Below, one piece after another: positions 45,641-54,912 of a DNA stretch of 64,000 bases (position 1 is its first letter; each line of letters starts with the position of its first letter). Location of the stretch: the NCBI RefSeq assembly GCF_015690355.1, contig NZ_JADPRT010000002.1:569337-633336 (forward strand), given 5' to 3'. The notes under the pieces were generated by a model that did not search any database, was not told the DNA's origin, and worked only from the letters and a program-made list of their open reading frames with translations. A program made the translations under genes and the position numbers. This DNA comes from Streptacidiphilus fuscans. GTDB lineage: Bacteria; Actinomycetota; Actinomycetes; Streptomycetales; Streptomycetaceae.

Positions 45641-45945
45641 ACGGAGTACAGTTCTCCCGAATCGACTGGGCGTGGCACCCGCCGAGCACGGTCAGTGCCG
45701 CCGGTCCACCCACCGGGCATCTGAACATGCCACGGCTTTGTCCTATGGTACGTGGTTGCGCGCTGACGCTCGCGCGCTGCCCCTTCGGGACGACGGGACG
45801 TTGCACTATTCAGGGGCGCGGGGAACTGCGCGAGAAACCACCGATGAGCGGATGGCCCTGAACATTCGGGGCTCTACCTCCATGGGTGGCTTGTCGCGCA
45901 GTTCCCCGCGCCCCTGGGTGTTGCCACCTCCCCGTTCGCCCAAAA
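45641..45945. other. 305 nt intergenic region upstream of typA
   Basis: It holds the typA promoter region (not resolved) and palindromic element copy D (45798-45925). No gene is seen. Confidence 0.5.
45798..45925. repeat. Palindromic intergenic element, copy D (type I, complete)
   Basis: Perfect 23 bp arms: 45811-45833 (CAGGGGCGCGGGGAACTGCG then CGA) and 45894-45916. The interior has AAACCACC next to the left arm, the core GCGGATGGCCCTGAACATTC, and GGGTGGCTTG next to the right arm. TTGCACT and TTGCC flank it. It lies downstream of the orphan lipoprotein gene, 21 nt from its stop. Confidence 0.85.
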
Positions 45946-47688
45946 TTAATGCGGCTGTCCGTGGTACCCCATGTCCTGCCACCTTGGGCTGGCAAGCCCG
46001 AACGCGCCGACGTTGACGAGGTTGAGGCGGGTGCCGACCAGTTCCGGGGTCTGGAAGAGGGGGACGGACGGGGCCGCCTGCCAGATGCGGATGTCGGCCT
46101 CGTTGGCCAGCCGGGTGGCGTCCGCCGTGTCCGTGCTGGTCACCGCCTCGCTGAGCAGGCTGTTGATCTCGTCCGTGCCCGTGCCGGACAGGTTCTGGCC
46201 GACGTTGAGTGAGCCGTCCGGGTTGACCTGCGGCTTCTCGTAGAGCGCGGACTCGTCCGCGATCGGGAAGCGCGAGGCCGGCCAGGTCACCAGCGCCAGG
46301 TCGAAGTCGCCGGAGGCGACGTGCTGGGTGAAGAAGCTCGACGCCGGGACCGGCTTCGTCGTCAGGGTGATCCCGATCTGGCTCAGCTGGGACGCCAGCA
46401 GCCGGGCGATCGTCGCGTCCCGCGCCGAACCGGCGCGGGTGAGCAGGGTCAGGCTGAGCGTGCGGGTGTCCTTGGCCCGGACCGGCGACGCCGCCGCGTT
46501 GGCCGCGTCGCCGTGGGGGGCCAGCTTCCAGCCCGCGGCGTCCAGCAGCTTCGTCGCCGCGTCCGCGCCCGCGCCCAGCGCCGCGGCGTCGTCCTGGTAG
46601 CCGGGCTGGTCGGCGAGGAGCAGATGGTTGCCGAGCGGGACGGCGGGCAGCCGCAGCGGCCTGAGGATCGCGTCGGCGATCGCCTGCCTGTCGATCGCGT
46701 CCGCGACCGCGCGGCGCACGTCCGGGTCGGCGAGCAGTCCGTTGGCTCCGTTGAAGGCGAGCTGGAGGTCGTCGGGACCGGCGGCGCGGAGGATCTGGGT
46801 GCCGGAGGTGGCCTCGGGCGAGTAGCCGGTGTCGTCGGCGGCCTGGCTGAGGTCGGCGATGTCGACGCGGTGCGCGGCGAGCGCGGACGCGGCGGTGTCC
46901 GGGGCGACGACGGTGAAGGCGACGGCGTCGAGCTTGGCCCGGTCGCCCCACCAGTGCGGGTTGCGGACTACCGTGAGCGCCTGCGCGTTCTCGTTCTTGA
47001 AGGTGAACGGGCCCGCGTCGGCGGTCAGCGCGGTGCGCTGGCTCTGGCTGAAGCTCTGCGGGGTGGCCGTCGCCGCGGCCGGGTAGAGAGGGGTGAACAG
47101 GCTCCGCCACGGCGCGTAGGGCTTGGCGAAGACGACCTTGACCGAATCCGGCGCGCCGCCGGAGGTGACCGAGGCGATGCTGTCGTAGCCGTCGGTGCGG
47201 GCGGTCCCGGCTGCCGCGAACGCGGGGTCGCGTCCGCTGAGCGCCTGCCACTGGCCGACGAAGTCGGCGAGGCCGAGGTGCTTGCCGTCGCTCCAGACCG
47301 CCTTGGGGTTGAGCCGGTAGACGACGGTCTGCGGCGAGGTCGCGGTCTGGTCGGCGGAGACCAGGTAGTCGGGGTCGGTGTTCGCCTTCCCCTGCGCGTC
47401 GACCGTGAAGAGGGTCGGCAGGACCGCGCTCGCGACCAGCTGGCTGGTGGCGCTCGCGTCGGACTGGAAGACGTTGAGGGTGGACGGGACGGCGTCCACC
47501 GCCCAGCGCACGGAGCCGCCGTCGCTGACGGAGGCGCGGTCGGCACGGATCAGGTCGTCGGCGCGGACGGACGGCGCGCCGCCGGAGCAGGCCGCCACCG
47601 CGACGGCGACGGCCGCGGCCAGGACGGCGGCGACGGTCTCGCGGTGCGACACGGAGGAAGCGGGGAAGAGCCGATTGCGGTACACCAC
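45946..47688 (-). CDS. Orphan substrate-binding lipoprotein, SBP family 5
   Basis: About 580 residues from the GTG at 47688. The signal region VAAVLAAAVAVAVAAC has Cys34 in a lipobox. Family features: SVRWAVDAVPSTLNVFQSDA, YRLNPKAVWSDGKHLGLADF, DAGPFTFKNENAQALT, REDVRRAVADAIDRQ-like PDVRRAVADAIDRQAI and LWQ-type SVPLFQTPELVG. No permease or ATPase gene adjoins it, so it may feed one of the two nearby peptide transporters or act as a sensor (inference). The start is uncertain: GTGs at 47688 and 47685, or a longer frame to 47859 that lacks a sensible signal peptide. Confidence 0.85.
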   Translation of the reverse strand: MVYRNRLFPASSVSHRETVAAVLAAAVAVAVAACSGGAPSVRADDLIRADRASVSDGGSVRWAVDAVPSTLNVFQSDASATSQLVASAVLPTLFTVDAQGKANTDPDYLVSADQTATSPQTVVYRLNPKAVWSDGKHLGLADFVGQWQALSGRDPAFAAAGTARTDGYDSIASVTSGGAPDSVKVVFAKPYAPWRSLFTPLYPAAATATPQSFSQSQRTALTADAGPFTFKNENAQALTVVRNPHWWGDRAKLDAVAFTVVAPDTAASALAAHRVDIADLSQAADDTGYSPEATSGTQILRAAGPDDLQLAFNGANGLLADPDVRRAVADAIDRQAIADAILRPLRLPAVPLGNHLLLADQPGYQDDAAALGAGADAATKLLDAAGWKLAPHGDAANAAASPVRAKDTRTLSLTLLTRAGSARDATIARLLASQLSQIGITLTTKPVPASSFFTQHVASGDFDLALVTWPASRFPIADESALYEKPQVNPDGSLNVGQNLSGTGTDEINSLLSEAVTSTDTADATRLANEADIRIWQAAPSVPLFQTPELVGTRLNLVNVGAFGLASPRWQDMGYHGQPH

Positions 47689-47926
47689 AGCGCCACTCAA
47701 GAACCGTTGGCCACACCAGAGCTGACGACACGTCGGAGAACGCCGCGCAAGCCACTCGATCGGGGCAGCGGATTGCGCCGCCCGGGGGCGCGCGGACGGA
47801 TCACGTAATCCGCCAATCGTGAACCAGGCCTTTCCAACCGACGGTGATGAGGGCCACACTCGCTTGCGCGCGTTCCTGACACGACATCAGGAACCGATCT
47901 TCCACCGCGCGGAGGGGAGCACAGGC

Positions 47927-48211
47927 ATGCCCTCGGACATCACCGGTACGACCGGGACCACTGGCACCACCGGAACCGACAGCGCCGGCGCCACCGGACC
48001 GGTCGCGCTCACGGAGGCGCACCGGCGCCTGGACGAGCTGGACCGCGCCGTGGACGCGACCCGGCAGGCGTTGGCGCAGCTGCGCGCCTGCCTCCCGTCG
48101 CCGTGCCCGAGCCGGCCGACGCTCGGTCCGGTCGAGGTCTCCGACACCCCGTACGACCCGGCCATGTGGTGGGACGCGGAGGACGAGGGCATCGGCGGCC
48201 ATCGCCGCTGA
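47927..48211 (+). CDS. Small hypothetical protein upstream of the succinate dehydrogenase operon
   Basis: A 94-residue protein. It opens with a Thr/Gly repeat (ITGTTGTTGTTGTDSAGATG), then a helix EAHRRLDELDRAVDATRQAL, a Cys-containing segment (RACLPSPCPS) and an acidic end DPAMWWDAEDEGIGGHRR. I do not recognise a family. GGAGGGGA lies about 8 nt before the ATG at 47927; an in-frame start at 47819 is less convincing. It lies 114 nt before the dehydrogenase anchor on the same strand and may be co-transcribed. Confidence 0.6.
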   Translation: MPSDITGTTGTTGTTGTDSAGATGPVALTEAHRRLDELDRAVDATRQALAQLRACLPSPCPSRPTLGPVEVSDTPYDPAMWWDAEDEGIGGHRR

Positions 48212-48325
48212 CCCCGGCCGCCCGGCCCGGCCGACGCCGCCCCGGCGTCAGCACTGGTGCCGCCGGGCGCGCCACCGCAGCCTGCCGTCAGGCAGACGCC
48301 CGCCCAGGAGAGGACACAGAAGGCA

Positions 48326-49162
48326 GTGACCACGGAGATCAGGCCCCCCGAGGCCGCCGAGAATGCCGGCCGGGGGGTCCACTCCCCTGGGCGCGCGACG
48401 ATCGAGCAACGGCATCTGCGGACCGACCGCTGGTGGGTTCCGCAGCTGGCGACCGCCCTGGGTCTGCTGGCGTTCATCGGCTACTCGACGTGGCGGGCGT
48501 TCTTCGGCGTGCACACCGCCTACGCCGCGCCCTACGTCTCGCCGTTCTACTCCCCCTGCCTGGCGGCCAACTGCCCGGCCATGAACGGCGGCGCGGACTG
48601 GGCGCTGTTCGGCAGCTGGTGGCGGCTGTCGCCCGCGCTGATCGTGCTGATCTTCCCGCTGGGCTTCCGGCTGACCTGCTACTACTACCGCAAGGCCTAC
48701 TACCGCTCGTTCTGGAACTCGCCGCCGGCGTGCGCGGTGGCCGAGCCGCACGCGAAGTACAGCGGTGAGACCAAGTTCCCGCTGATCCTGCAGAACATCC
48801 ACCGGTACTTCTTCTACTTCGCGATCGTGGTCGCCGGGATCCTGACCTACGACGCGGTGCTCGGGTTCCGGGACGCGCAGGGGCACTGGGGCCACATGGG
48901 CCTCGGCACGCTGGTGCTGCTCGTCAACATCGTGCTGATCTGGGCGTACACCGCCTCCTGCCACTCCTGCCGGCACATCGTCGGCGGACGCCTGCGGCAC
49001 TTCTCCAAGCACCCCGTGCGCTACAAGCTGTGGACCTGGGTCGGCAAGCTGAACGCCCGTCACATGCAGCTCGCGTGGGCCTCGCTGATCAGCGTCGGCG
49101 TCGCCGACCTGTACGTGTACCTGCTGGCGAGCGGCGCGTTCACCGATCCCCGCTTCTTCTGA
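48326..49162 (+). CDS. Succinate dehydrogenase membrane anchor (cytochrome b-type subunit)
   Basis: A 278-residue membrane protein with about five helices (LATALGLLAFIGYSTWRAFF, PALIVLIFPLGFRLTCYYY, YFFYFAIVVAGILTYDAVL, GLGTLVLLVNIVLIWAY, AWASLISVGVADLYVYLLA). Several His residues lie near helix ends (NIHRYFF, CHSCRHIVGG, NARHMQ), consistent with haem ligation. It resembles the anchor of the actinobacterial dehydrogenase that has one large anchor instead of SdhC plus SdhD. It links the flavoprotein and iron-sulphur subunits to the menaquinone pool. The GTG at 48326 (VTTEIRPPE) has AGAAGG upstream. Confidence 0.87.
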   Translation: MTTEIRPPEAAENAGRGVHSPGRATIEQRHLRTDRWWVPQLATALGLLAFIGYSTWRAFFGVHTAYAAPYVSPFYSPCLAANCPAMNGGADWALFGSWWRLSPALIVLIFPLGFRLTCYYYRKAYYRSFWNSPPACAVAEPHAKYSGETKFPLILQNIHRYFFYFAIVVAGILTYDAVLGFRDAQGHWGHMGLGTLVLLVNIVLIWAYTASCHSCRHIVGGRLRHFSKHPVRYKLWTWVGKLNARHMQLAWASLISVGVADLYVYLLASGAFTDPRFF

Positions 49163-49211
49163 CCGAGATCCCGAAGAACGAGATCCCGAAGACCTCCGAA
49201 GGACTTACGTA

Positions 49212-51170
49212 ATGACCGAGGTGGAGCGCCACGTCTACGACGTGGTGGTGGTGGGCGCCGGCGGCGCAGGGCTGCGGGCGGCCATCGAGGCCCGCGCCCA
49301 GGGCAAGCGGACGGCGATCATCTGCAAGTCGCTGTTCGGCAAGGCCCATACGGTGATGGCCGAGGGCGGCATCGCCGCCAGCATGGGCAACGTCAACGAC
49401 CAGGACAACTGGCAGGTCCACTTCCGCGACACCATGCGCGGCGGCAAGTTCCTCAACCACTGGCGGATGGCCGAGCTGCACGCCAAGGAGGCGCCGCAGC
49501 GGGTCTGGGAGCTGGAGACCTGGGGCGCGCTCTTCGACCGCACCAAGGACGGCCGGATCTCGCAGCGCAACTTCGGCGGCCACGAGTACCCGCGGCTGGC
49601 CCACGTCGGCGACCGGACCGGCCTGGAGCTGATCCGCACTCTGCAGCAGAAGATCGTCAGCCTGCAGCAGGAGGACTTCAAGGAGAGCGGCGACTACGAG
49701 TCGAAGATCCGCGTCTTCCAGGAGCACACCATCACCCGCATCCTGAAGGACGGGGAGCGGGTCAGCGGCGTCTTCGGCTACCAGCGCGAGTCGGGCCGGT
49801 TCTTCGTCATCGAGGCCCCGGCGGTGGTGCTGGCGACCGGCGGCATCGGCAAGTCGTTCAAGGTGACTTCCAACTCGTGGGAGTACACCGGCGACGGCCA
49901 CGCGCTGGCGCTGCTGGCCGGGGCGACGCTGCTGAACATGGAGTTCGTCCAGTTCCACCCCACCGGCATGGTCTGGCCGCCGTCGGTGAAGGGCATCCTG
50001 GTCACCGAGTCGGTCCGCGGGGACGGCGGCGTGCTGCGCAACAGCGACGGCAAGCGGTTCATGTTCGACTACATCCCCGACGTCTTCCGGGAGAAGTACG
50101 CGGAGACGGAGGAGGAGGGCGACCGCTGGTACCAGGACCAGGCCAACAACCGCCGTCCCCCGGAGCTGCTGCCCCGCGACGAGGTGGCCCGCGCCATCAA
50201 CAGCGAGGTCAAGGCCGGTCGCGGCACCCCGCACGGCGGCGTCTACCTGGACGTCTCGACGCGGCTGCCCGCCGAGGAGATCAAGCGCCGACTGCCGTCG
50301 ATGCACCACCAGTTCAAGGAGCTGGCCGACGTCGACATCACCGCCGAGCCGATGGAGGTCGGCCCGACCTGTCACTACGTCATGGGCGGCGTCGAGGTCG
50401 ACCCGGACACCGCGTCCTCGTCCGTGCCCGGCCTCTACGCGGCCGGTGAGGTCGCGGGCGGGATGCACGGCTCCAACCGCCTGGGCGGCAACTCCCTGTC
50501 GGACCTGCTGGTCTTCGGCCGCCGGGCCGGCCTGCACGCGGCCGAGTACGCCGAGGAGCACACGGCGAACCGTCCGGTCGTGGACCAGGAGCAGATCGAC
50601 GCGGCGGCGGCCGAGGCGCTGGCGCCCTTCGAGGGCAACGGCACCGACGGCGCGGAGAACCCGTACTCGCTCCACCAGGAGCTGCAGCAGTCGATGAACG
50701 ACCTGGTCGGCATCATCAGGCGCGAGGGCGAGATGGCCGAGGCCCTGCAACGGCTCTCCGCGCTGCGGGAGCGCGCCGAGCGCGCCGGGGTCGAGGGCCA
50801 CCGGCAGTTCAACCCCGGCTGGCACCTCTCCCTCGACCTGCGCAACATGCTGCTGGTCAGCGAGTGCGTCGCCCGCGCGGCGCTGGAGCGCACGGAGAGC
50901 CGCGGCGGCCACACCCGCGAGGACCACCCGGAGATGGTCGCCGACTGGCGGCGCGTCAACCTGATCTGCTCGCTGGACGAGAAGCCGGGCCCCGACGGCG
51001 CGATCACCGTCCAGCGCAAGGCGAACCCGCCGATCCGCGAGGACCTGCTGGCGCTGTTCGGCGTCGACGAGCTGAAGAAGTACCTGACCGAGGACGAGTT
51101 GCCGGCCAAGGGGCTACCGCCCCAGCGCGCGGAGACCGAGAAGAAGAGCGAGAACGGAGCGGAACAGTGA
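49212..51170 (+). CDS. sdhA: Succinate dehydrogenase / fumarate reductase flavoprotein
   Basis: A 652-residue FAD enzyme that oxidises succinate to fumarate. The FAD dinucleotide fold is VVGAGGAGLRAA. The His in GKAHTVMAEGG should carry covalent FAD. Catalytic-domain motifs are QFHPTGMVWPPS, TESVRGDGG and HGSNRLGGNSLSD. The C-terminal helical domain ends with a charged tail. Length is typical for the actinobacterial group of SdhA without a bound SdhD. It lies 49 nt after the anchor gene and overlaps sdhB (GTGA), forming the order anchor-A-B. Confidence 0.95.
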   Translation: MTEVERHVYDVVVVGAGGAGLRAAIEARAQGKRTAIICKSLFGKAHTVMAEGGIAASMGNVNDQDNWQVHFRDTMRGGKFLNHWRMAELHAKEAPQRVWELETWGALFDRTKDGRISQRNFGGHEYPRLAHVGDRTGLELIRTLQQKIVSLQQEDFKESGDYESKIRVFQEHTITRILKDGERVSGVFGYQRESGRFFVIEAPAVVLATGGIGKSFKVTSNSWEYTGDGHALALLAGATLLNMEFVQFHPTGMVWPPSVKGILVTESVRGDGGVLRNSDGKRFMFDYIPDVFREKYAETEEEGDRWYQDQANNRRPPELLPRDEVARAINSEVKAGRGTPHGGVYLDVSTRLPAEEIKRRLPSMHHQFKELADVDITAEPMEVGPTCHYVMGGVEVDPDTASSSVPGLYAAGEVAGGMHGSNRLGGNSLSDLLVFGRRAGLHAAEYAEEHTANRPVVDQEQIDAAAAEALAPFEGNGTDGAENPYSLHQELQQSMNDLVGIIRREGEMAEALQRLSALRERAERAGVEGHRQFNPGWHLSLDLRNMLLVSECVARAALERTESRGGHTREDHPEMVADWRRVNLICSLDEKPGPDGAITVQRKANPPIREDLLALFGVDELKKYLTEDELPAKGLPPQRAETEKKSENGAEQ

Positions 51171-51931
51171 GCTACGAGGCCAGGTTCCGCGTCTGGCGCG
51201 GGGACGCCGAGGGCGGCGAGCTGAACGACTTCACGGTCGAGGTCAACGAGGGCGAGGTCGTCCTCGACATCGTCCACCGCATCCAGGCGACGCAGGCGCC
51301 GGACCTGGCCGTGCGGTGGAACTGCAAGGCCGGCAAGTGCGGGTCCTGCAGCGCGGAGATCAACGGCCGCCCCCGGCTGATGTGCATGACCCGGATGTCC
51401 ACGCTGCCCGCGGGCGAGACGGTCACCATCACCCCGATGCGCGCCTTCCCGGTCCTGCGGGACCTGGTGACGGACGTGGGCTTCAACTACCAGAAGGCAC
51501 GCGAGATCCCGTCGTTCGTGCCGCCGCAGGGCGTGGGCCCTGGGGAGTACCGGATGCAGCAGGAGGATGTGAACCGCTCGCAGGAGTTCCGGAAGTGCAT
51601 CGAGTGCTTCCTGTGCCAGGACACCTGCCACGTGGTCCGCGACCACGAGGAGAACAAGCCCGCGTTCGCGGGCCCGCGCTTTCTGATGCGGGTCGCCGAA
51701 CTGGACATGCACCCGCTGGACGCTGCCTCCGAGGCGGGCCTGGACCGCAAGGCGACGGCGCAGGAGGAGCACGGGCTGGGCTACTGCAACATCACCAAGT
51801 GCTGCACGGAGGTCTGCCCGGAGGGGATCAAGATCACGGACAACGCGCTGATTCCGTTGAAGGAACGGGCGGTTGACCGCAAGTACGACCCGCTGGTCTG
51901 GCTGGGCAGCAAGATCTCCCGCCGACGGTAA
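51167..51931 (+). CDS. sdhB: Succinate dehydrogenase / fumarate reductase iron-sulphur protein
   Basis: A 254-residue subunit carrying three Fe-S clusters. The 2Fe-2S site is NCKAGKCGSCSAEING with a fourth Cys in RLMCMT. The [4Fe-4S] and [3Fe-4S] sites use CIECFLCQDTC and CCTEVCPEGI. Electrons pass from FAD through these clusters to the membrane anchor. The GTG start overlaps the sdhA stop by 4 nt (GTGA). Palindromic element copy E begins right after its stop. Confidence 0.95.
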   Translation: MSYEARFRVWRGDAEGGELNDFTVEVNEGEVVLDIVHRIQATQAPDLAVRWNCKAGKCGSCSAEINGRPRLMCMTRMSTLPAGETVTITPMRAFPVLRDLVTDVGFNYQKAREIPSFVPPQGVGPGEYRMQQEDVNRSQEFRKCIECFLCQDTCHVVRDHEENKPAFAGPRFLMRVAELDMHPLDAASEAGLDRKATAQEEHGLGYCNITKCCTEVCPEGIKITDNALIPLKERAVDRKYDPLVWLGSKISRRR

Positions 51932-52059
51932 GTTGCAACACTTCAGGGGCGCGGGGAACTGCGCGACAAGCCACCCACGCAGCTGGCAGGCCGAACGGTC
52001 AGGGCCATCCGCACAGGGTGGTTTCTCGCGCAGTTCCCCGCGCCCCTAGATGTTGCAAC
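51932..52059. repeat. Palindromic intergenic element, copy E (type I, complete)
   Basis: Outer GTTGCAAC at 51932-51939 and 52052-52059. Arms 51944-51966 (CAGGGGCGCGGGGAACTGCG then CGA) and 52026-52047 are inverted repeats of 22 bp. Here the core is in the opposite orientation to copies A, C and D: CAGGGCCATCCGC on the plus strand. It fills the gap between sdhB (+) and the convergent SpoIIE-type gene (-). Confidence 0.85.
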
Positions 52060-52079
52060 GTCCCCATGTGCCCAAAGAA

Positions 52080-54665
52080 TCACGCGGGTAGGGCGAGTTC
52101 GAACCAGACCGCCTTGCCGCTGGGAGTCCTACGACTCCCCCAGCGGTCGGCGAGCAAGCTGACCAGTTGCAACCCGCGGCCGCCCTCGTCCGTGTCGCGG
52201 GCGCGCCGCTGGCGGGGCTGCGCGTAGCCGTTGTCCCAGACCTCGCAGACCAGGACGGAGTCCCGCAGCAGGCGCAGCCGGATGTCGCCGCGGCCGTGCC
52301 GCAGCGCGTTCGTCGCCAGCTCGCTGACCAACAGCTCGACCGTGTCGCACAGTTCGTCCAGGCCGCACGCGGCCAGCCAGCCGCAGGCGAGTTCGCGGGC
52401 GCGGGCCACCGAGGTCGGCTCGGAGGGCAGGACCCAGTCGCCGACCGAGTTGCTCGGCAGGGCGAAGATCCGTGCCATCAGCAGGGCGACGTCGTCCTCG
52501 CCGTAGTGGGGGTCGAGCTCCGTCAGGAGCTGGTCGCAGAGTGCCTCCAGCGGGCGGTCCGCGCTGCCGAGCGCCGTGCGGAGGGCGGTGAGGCCCTCCT
52601 CCAGGTGGTGCTTGCGGGACTCGACCAGGCCGTCCGTGTAGAGGCCGATCAGCGCACCGTCGGGAATGTCGACGGTGACCTCCTCGAACGGCTCGCCGCC
52701 CACGCCGAGCGGGACGCCCTCGGGGACGTCCAGCATCAGCGCCGGGGTCGGGCCGCCCGCCGCGGGGTCGACCAGGACCGGCGGGAGGTGGCCCGCGTTG
52801 GCGATGGTGCAGCGCATGGTGACCGCGTCGTAGACCGCGTAGACGCAGGTGGCGAGGTAGAGCTCGGCGGACTCGCCGTCGTCGGAGTCCGGGTCGGCGC
52901 TCAGGCCGCGGGCGATCTCGTCGAGCTGGGTGAGTACCTCGGCAGGGTCCAGGTCGAGCATGGCCAGGGTGCGTACCGCCGTGCGGAGTTGGCCCATGGC
53001 GACGGCGGCGCGCAGACCGCGGCCCATCACGTCGCCGACGACCAGCGCGGTGCGGTTGCCGGGCAGCGGGATGACGTCGAACCAGTCGCCGCCGACCTGG
53101 GTGCCGCTGCCCGCCGGGCGGTAGCGGCAGGCGATCTCCAGGCCGGACGCGGCCGGGTTGCCGGGCGGCAGCAGCGACCGCTGCAGGATCAGCGCGCGCT
53201 CGTGCTCGCGGCGGTAGAGCCGGGCGTTGTCGATGCAGACGGCGGCGCGGGCGACCAACTCGGTCGCGATCGCCACGTCACGGGTGTCGAACGGCTCGCT
53301 GCCCTTGGCCCTGGAGAGCTGGACCAGGCCGAGGACCTTCTCGCGGGCGACGATCGGGATCACGATCGCGCTGTGGATCAGCGGGTTGGGGTCCGGGTTG
53401 CCCGGACCGGAGAGGGTCAGGCTGCGGCCGGTGCGCAGCGCCTTGGCGTAGGGCGAGCGCGGCGGGTAGCAGAACGTTCCGCCGACCTCGGGCGCGGGCG
53501 TGGGCGTGCCCTCGTGGTGGACGGTGCTGGCGGAGGCGACCCGGCGCAGTTCGCCGCTGCCGTCGCCGTCGTCCACCTGGCGGCCCTCGGCGTCGGCGGT
53601 CAGCACGGCGTTGTAGAGGTCGACGGTGGCCACGTCGCAGAAGCCGGGCACGGTGACGTCGAGCAGTTCGCGGGCCGTGGTCTCCAGGTCCAGCGTCGAA
53701 CCGATGTGGCGGCTGGCCTCGTTGAGCAGGGCGAGGCTGCGGCGGGCACTGGCCGCGTCGCGCTCGGCCCGGGCCCGGCCGGTGACGTCGACGATCTGTC
53801 CGGCCACGCCCATCGGCCGGTCGGCGGCGCTGAGCAGCCGGTAGAGCGAGATCGACCAGCGACGGCGGCCTGGACGGCTCGGCAGTTCGCCGGCGAAGTT
53901 GAGGTCGACCACCGGGTCGCCGGTCCGCAGCACCTCGGCCAGGGAGCGGGAGACCCGGGCGGCGTCCTTGGCGGGCATCAGCTCGTGGACGGTCAGGCCG
54001 ACGAGCGTCGCCGCGTCCAGGCCGAGCCCGGCGGCGAAGCTGTCGTTGACGCGCTGGATCCGCCCGTCCTGGTCGAAGAGGACGAAGCCGGTCGGGGCCT
54101 GGCCGAAGATCGCCTCGGAGGCGGCGATCTCGGTCTCCAGGGTCCGCAGCTTGCGCAGGTCGACGGCCATGCAGACGACGCCGGACCGGCCGTCGGCGCC
54201 CTCGGCGGGCATCAGGTAGAGCTCGGCGAGGCGCTCCTCGCCGTCGGAGTCGCGGTAGGGCGCGGTGCCGACCCACTCCTTGCCGGCCAGGATCTCCGTC
54301 ATCCGCTCGCGGCCGTGTCTCCACTGCTCGCGCGGCGCGAAGGTGGTCACCGGGTCGCAGCCGATGACGTCCTCGGCGGACAGGCCGAAGAACTGCTCGG
54401 CCCGGGAGCTCCACTGGCTGATCAGGCCGTCCTCGTCGAGCGAGAACGCGGCGATCCGTATGTAGTCGTAGATGGTCCCGAGCTCGTCGTGTCCCCACGG
54501 GGCGGACCCGGCGGACGGAACGGACGCCTCGCCGGCAGGATGCGGGATCCCCGAAGCGGCGTCCGGCACCGGAGCGGTGCCGGGCCTCGGCGCGAACGCG
54601 TCAGCCACCGCTGCATCGGGTGCTGTGCGGGCCTGGTCTGCCTCGCGTGACGGCGTGTCGCTCAA
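52080..54665 (-). CDS. SpoIIE-type phosphatase with PAS, GAF and HATPase domains (paralogue 1)
   Basis: An 861-residue cytosolic signalling protein. Two PAS domains lie at about 60-170 (YIRIAAFSLDEDGLISQWSS) and 180-290 (APTGFVLFDQDGRIQRVNDS). A GAF domain spans about 310-490, and a PP2C-type SpoIIE domain about 510-725 (GGDWFDVIPL, VGDVMGRGLRAA), with the metal-binding Asp residues present. The C-terminal HATPase domain (745-861) has VELLVSELATNALRHG. In this class the phosphatase dephosphorylates an anti-anti-sigma factor and the kinase-like domain may act as an anti-sigma factor. The signal and the partners are unknown. Confidence 0.92.
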   Translation of the reverse strand: MSDTPSREADQARTAPDAAVADAFAPRPGTAPVPDAASGIPHPAGEASVPSAGSAPWGHDELGTIYDYIRIAAFSLDEDGLISQWSSRAEQFFGLSAEDVIGCDPVTTFAPREQWRHGRERMTEILAGKEWVGTAPYRDSDGEERLAELYLMPAEGADGRSGVVCMAVDLRKLRTLETEIAASEAIFGQAPTGFVLFDQDGRIQRVNDSFAAGLGLDAATLVGLTVHELMPAKDAARVSRSLAEVLRTGDPVVDLNFAGELPSRPGRRRWSISLYRLLSAADRPMGVAGQIVDVTGRARAERDAASARRSLALLNEASRHIGSTLDLETTARELLDVTVPGFCDVATVDLYNAVLTADAEGRQVDDGDGSGELRRVASASTVHHEGTPTPAPEVGGTFCYPPRSPYAKALRTGRSLTLSGPGNPDPNPLIHSAIVIPIVAREKVLGLVQLSRAKGSEPFDTRDVAIATELVARAAVCIDNARLYRREHERALILQRSLLPPGNPAASGLEIACRYRPAGSGTQVGGDWFDVIPLPGNRTALVVGDVMGRGLRAAVAMGQLRTAVRTLAMLDLDPAEVLTQLDEIARGLSADPDSDDGESAELYLATCVYAVYDAVTMRCTIANAGHLPPVLVDPAAGGPTPALMLDVPEGVPLGVGGEPFEEVTVDIPDGALIGLYTDGLVESRKHHLEEGLTALRTALGSADRPLEALCDQLLTELDPHYGEDDVALLMARIFALPSNSVGDWVLPSEPTSVARARELACGWLAACGLDELCDTVELLVSELATNALRHGRGDIRLRLLRDSVLVCEVWDNGYAQPRQRRARDTDEGGRGLQLVSLLADRWGSRRTPSGKAVWFELALPA

Positions 54666-54912
54666 CTACCGACTCCTCCGGCGATCGGCGCGTGGGTGTC
54701 GCGTTCCGAGTATTCATCATCCCGGCGGCGCCGCATACGCCCCGTGCGCACCCAACATCAATTCGAGCGACGATGCGTCACACGTACTGGCTGCGCGGGG
54801 GTTCCTACGACCGCCCGGAATCGGAACCTTACGCCTCGGCGGTGAGCAACGGGAGGGTTGTTGATCAACTAGCGGGTGTATCGGGTGCCACGTTCGGGGG
54901 TGACAGCGGTCG

